From DASSFG01 sp035547915 (GTDB lineage: Bacteria; Planctomycetota; Planctomycetia; Pirellulales; JAICIG01), in contig DASZTS010000018.1 of NCBI GenBank assembly GCA_035547915.1, positions 1-64,000 on the forward strand: a DNA stretch of 64,000 nucleotides. The letters run 5' to 3'. The notes under the pieces are model-generated. The model did no database searches, was not told the DNA's origin, and was given only the letters and a program-made list of their open reading frames with translations. A program made the position numbers and the translations under genes. Positions within the stretch are counted from its first letter, which is position 1. Each line of letters opens with the position of its first letter. Positions 61,140 to 64,000 of the stretch are shown one piece after another.

Positions 61140-62984
61140 ATGACCGCATCCATCCGAGCCGTCGTTTCGGTTCTGTGTCTCCTCATCGGCCGCGGAGCGC
61201 TCGCCGCGGCTCCGGCCGACACACCCGCCGCCCCGGAGAAGGCTCCGGCCGACGAGACCAGCGCTGGCAACGCCAGCGCCGAATTGCCCTTGGCCCAGGA
61301 ACAGGTCCTGCGCAAGTATCAGCGGTTCGAAGAGGTCTTGCTCCGCATGTCGGAGCTGACCGCGTCGACCGATCCCAAGCGCGCCGCGCTGCTGCGCAAG
61401 GCGGTCGGTCAGAGCAAAGACAAGCTCATCGGCGTGCAGTTCGACCGGCTCGTCGATCTGCTCAAACGCGAACAACTGGCCACCGCGGTCACCAATCAGA
61501 AGGACGTCGAAAAGGACCTCAAGCACCTGCTCGATCTGCTGCTCAGCGAACAACGGGGCGATCGGCTGAAGAACGAACGGGAACGCATCAAGGAGCAGAT
61601 CCGGCGCCTCAATGAGCTGATCAACAAGCAGCAGCAGATCGAGGGTCAGACGCAAAGCGGCGGCGATCTGAAGAAGCTGGCTCCGGGCCAAGGGAAGCTG
61701 GGAGAGCAGACACGCAAGTTGGCCGACGAGATGAAGGACCCCGCCGAGGGGGACCAAAAGGACGGCTCCGGCAAATCCGACGACGACGCCGGCAAATCCG
61801 ACGATCAGAACTCCGGCGATCAGGGCAAGCCGACAGATAAGCCAAAGGGCGAGCACCCCGACGGCAAATCGCCCGACAAATCGCCTTCCGAGGATCCTCA
61901 GAAATCGTCCGACGCCGAGAAATCTCCTGACGCTGAGAAGTCGCCCAACCCCCAGAAATCGCAGGGCAAGCAGCCCGGCGAAGGTCAACCCGACGGACAA
62001 CCGCCCGACGGTAAACAACCCAACGGAGAGCAACCGGAAGGCGAAAAGGGCAAAGAGCAGAAATCGAAGGGCGGTCAGTCGCAGCAGCAGCCACCCCAGC
62101 CATCGCCCGGCCAGCAGTCCGGCGGCGAACAAGGCGAACCGTCCGAATCGCCCCCCTCGGAAAACGAGCAAGCCCGCCAGCGCGTGCGTGAGGCCGAGCA
62201 AGCGATGGAAGAAGCGCGCAAGAAGCTTGAGGAGGCCAATCGCGATGGCGCCGCGCAAGACCAGGAGCAGGCTCGCCGCAAGCTGGAAGAGGCGCGGGCC
62301 CGCTTGGAAGAGGTGTTGCGTCAATTGCGCGAAGAGGAAGTCGAACGGGCCTTGGCGCTCCTCGAAGCCCGTTTCCGCAAGATGCTACAGATGGAGACGG
62401 AGGTGCACGAAGGAACCGTCCGCGTCGACCGTGTGAAGCCCGAGGATCGCACGCACAATGACGAGATCGAGGCCGGGCGATTGAGCCGTCAGCAGCGGGC
62501 GATCCTCGACGAGCTGACCGGTGCCGAGACGCTCCTGCGCGAGGATGGCACGTCGGTTGCATTCCCGGAGGCCGTCCAAGAATTGCGGGAGGACATGGAG
62601 CAGGTCGCCGCGAGACTGGCCGAAGGAAAGGTCGACCAGCTCACGCAGCTCACCGAGCAAGACATCATCGCCGCGCTGGAGGAGATGATCGCCGCCTTCA
62701 AGAAGGCGCAGAAGGAAAACGAAGAGAAGAAACAGAAATCGGCAGACCAACCCTCGGGCGAGCAGCAAGATCCTCCGCTGGTCGATGCCATCGCCGAACT
62801 GAAGATGATCCGGGCCTTGCAGATGCGGGTGAATAAGCGGACGGAGAACTTCTCGAAGCTCGTCGACGGCGAGGAAGGCCAGGCCGAGAAGGCCGAGTTG
62901 GTCGATGCCTTGGAAAAACTGAGCGCGCGGGAAGAACGGATCTATCGCACAACCCGCGATATCGTGCTGGGAAAGAACCAATGA
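61140..62984 (+). CDS. Secreted low-complexity coiled-coil protein
   Basis: 614 residues. A signal peptide (MTASIRAVVSVLCLLIGRGALAAA region) is followed by a helical head (about 45-185), a very long Asp/Gly/Lys/Pro/Gln/Ser-rich tract (about 190-345, with KSDDDAGKSDDQ and QQQPPQPSPGQQSGGEQ), then coiled coil (about 345-450) and a globular part. Start at 61140 is chosen by the signal peptide; a TTG at 61050 is weaker. The stop overlaps the next ATG. It is likely an envelope scaffold partner of the gene before it, inferred from position. Confidence 0.65.
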   Translation: MTASIRAVVSVLCLLIGRGALAAAPADTPAAPEKAPADETSAGNASAELPLAQEQVLRKYQRFEEVLLRMSELTASTDPKRAALLRKAVGQSKDKLIGVQFDRLVDLLKREQLATAVTNQKDVEKDLKHLLDLLLSEQRGDRLKNERERIKEQIRRLNELINKQQQIEGQTQSGGDLKKLAPGQGKLGEQTRKLADEMKDPAEGDQKDGSGKSDDDAGKSDDQNSGDQGKPTDKPKGEHPDGKSPDKSPSEDPQKSSDAEKSPDAEKSPNPQKSQGKQPGEGQPDGQPPDGKQPNGEQPEGEKGKEQKSKGGQSQQQPPQPSPGQQSGGEQGEPSESPPSENEQARQRVREAEQAMEEARKKLEEANRDGAAQDQEQARRKLEEARARLEEVLRQLREEEVERALALLEARFRKMLQMETEVHEGTVRVDRVKPEDRTHNDEIEAGRLSRQQRAILDELTGAETLLREDGTSVAFPEAVQELREDMEQVAARLAEGKVDQLTQLTEQDIIAALEEMIAAFKKAQKENEEKKQKSADQPSGEQQDPPLVDAIAELKMIRALQMRVNKRTENFSKLVDGEEGQAEKAELVDALEKLSAREERIYRTTRDIVLGKNQ

Positions 62985-64000
62985 TAACACTCGTTCGGCT
63001 CACGACGTCGGCCGCGGTATTGGTTGCTTGCGTCCTGGGCGCGCTGGCGGCGGGTGTCGCCGATCTGGGACCGATCGCTTCGGAACCGAAGCTGCGGCCG
63101 CGCACGGTCGACGAAATCCGGCAGCAGGCCCTGGATTGGGTCGCTGCGCAACAAGCCGACGACACGGCTCGTCAGGCGGCCGAGGCGTTCTGGCAGGACG
63201 GCGCGGTATCGGCCGACGTGCTCGATCGCTTGGTCAAAACGTTCAGCGCGGTCGACGAACGGGCGGCGGCGCTATCGGCTCTCTGTTCCAAATCGCGCCC
63301 GGCCGGTCCGCTGGCACCGCAGGAATGGCTCAAGGGAGACCAACTGCCTGCCTTCGAACGCGACAACCTACGCCTCTTTTATGGGCGTTGGCTCGCGCAA
63401 GAACGGCTCTACGACGAGGCGCTGATTCAGCTCGATAGGCTACAGCCTGCGGCCGTGGTCGATCCCGCCACGCTGCTCTTCTACCAGGCGGTCGTCTACC
63501 ACCGCCTGCTCAACAAACAAGAAGGGTTGAAGATCATCGCATCGCTGCTCGACAAGGTCGAGCAGGTGCCCAATCGCTACCGTGCGGTGGCTGCCTTGAT
63601 GAAGAACGATCTCGAGGGATTGAAAGAGGAATCGCTCGATCACATCTCGCGGCAGATGGACGACGTGCGCCGCAGGCTGGCCCTGGGCCGCGCCGGCAAG
63701 AAGGTGCGGCAGGTGGAAGACGACGTCATTGCCGCGCTCGATAAACTGATCAAGGAGATGGAAGACCGGCAACAGCAACAGCAGTCGCAGAGTCCCTCGG
63801 GCGGAGCGATGCCGCAGCCGAGCCAAGCCATGCCCGATAGCCGTATCGCTCGGATGCAAGGCGCCGGCGAAGTCGACCGCCGCCGCATCGGCAACACTTC
63901 CGGTTGGGGCGACCTGCCGCCCAAGCAGCGCGAAGAGGCACTCCAGCAGATCGGCAAGGACTTTCCCCCGCATTATCGTGATGCGATCGAGCAGTACTTC
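62981..64000 (+). CDS. Secreted protein, 3' end beyond the window
   Basis: 340 codons are visible, with no stop at the window edge. ATG overlaps the preceding stop (ATGA). A signal peptide is present (MITLVRLTTSAAVLVACVLG). The mature part has TPR-like helices (NLRLFYGRWLAQERLYDEALIQLDR, VVYHRLLNKQEGLKIIASLL), a coiled coil, and a QQQQQQSQSPSGG tract. The last residues visible, YRDAIEQYF, are typical near the C-terminus of planctomycete proteins of this family, so little may be missing. Function unknown. It completes a three-gene cluster with the two before it. Confidence 0.75.
   Translation, partial: MITLVRLTTSAAVLVACVLGALAAGVADLGPIASEPKLRPRTVDEIRQQALDWVAAQQADDTARQAAEAFWQDGAVSADVLDRLVKTFSAVDERAAALSALCSKSRPAGPLAPQEWLKGDQLPAFERDNLRLFYGRWLAQERLYDEALIQLDRLQPAAVVDPATLLFYQAVVYHRLLNKQEGLKIIASLLDKVEQVPNRYRAVAALMKNDLEGLKEESLDHISRQMDDVRRRLALGRAGKKVRQVEDDVIAALDKLIKEMEDRQQQQQSQSPSGGAMPQPSQAMPDSRIARMQGAGEVDRRRIGNTSGWGDLPPKQREEALQQIGKDFPPHYRDAIEQYF

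Noticed and set aside
60915..62324. 469-codon minus-strand frame with Leu/Phe/Gly-rich 'membrane' stretches
   Set aside because: It is the reverse of the low-complexity tract of the 61140 gene; the apparent hydrophobicity comes from Lys/Glu/Ser codons read backwards.

Overview
The window looks like chromosomal DNA of a planctomycete, most likely of the Pirellulales type. The evidence is the gene families: Tat-targeted DUF1501 and DUF1552 proteins, a DUF1549/DUF1553 protein with planctomycete cytochrome c motifs, a very long ThuA / beta-propeller / HEAT / cytochrome c fusion, PQQ-like beta-propellers and very large, low-complexity envelope proteins. The DNA is GC-rich, which creates many long antisense open frames that are not genes. 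No rRNA, tRNA, CRISPR array or prophage was seen. One IS200-type element is present.

Layout. 1-4.1 kb (minus): a RedB-like thioredoxin-fold protein, a membrane histidine kinase and a hybrid histidine kinase, all overlapping. 4.4-7.1 kb (minus): a DUF1552 protein and a sulfotransferase. 7.4-13.6 kb: small secreted or membrane proteins, an RdgC-like protein, a CurA-like reductase, an SMP-30-like protein, a short endonuclease V and an alpha/beta hydrolase. 14-16.1 kb: an efflux-type adaptor lipoprotein and the IS200 element. 16.4-25.4 kb: the 1486-residue ThuA/cytochrome c fusion, convergent with a DUF1549/DUF1553 plus DUF1501 operon. 25.6-30 kb: DUF1801, UdgX, DUF3175, a YHS protein and a BON-MscS channel. 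30-35.8 kb (minus): an EmrAB-type efflux pair, then an ArsB/NhaD-type permease and an MFS transporter. 36-41.1 kb (minus): an NtrC/kinase pair, a secreted protein with two repeat domains and a secreted LolA-like protein.

41.5-47.5 kb is the clearest functional unit. A cobalamin riboswitch precedes metE-nrdA-nrdB, so B12-independent methionine synthase and class Ia ribonucleotide reductase should be made when B12 is scarce. 47.6-51.5 kb: a secreted hypothetical, a PQQ-propeller protein and a second DUF1501 protein. 51.8-55.6 kb: two TadE-like pseudopilins and a TadG-like protein with a split von Willebrand A domain. 55.6-57.4 kb: an ABC-2 exporter. 57.5-58.5 kb: an SdpR/SdpI-type autoregulated pair with an AT-rich operator. 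58.8-64 kb: three co-directional large envelope proteins; the last runs off the window.

A palindromic repeat family (full length about 100 bp, here two full and three partial copies) lies right after the stop codons of five unrelated genes, which suggests a dispersed 3' end or terminator element. Functional calls rest on recognition of motifs and family architecture by eye; no database search was run.
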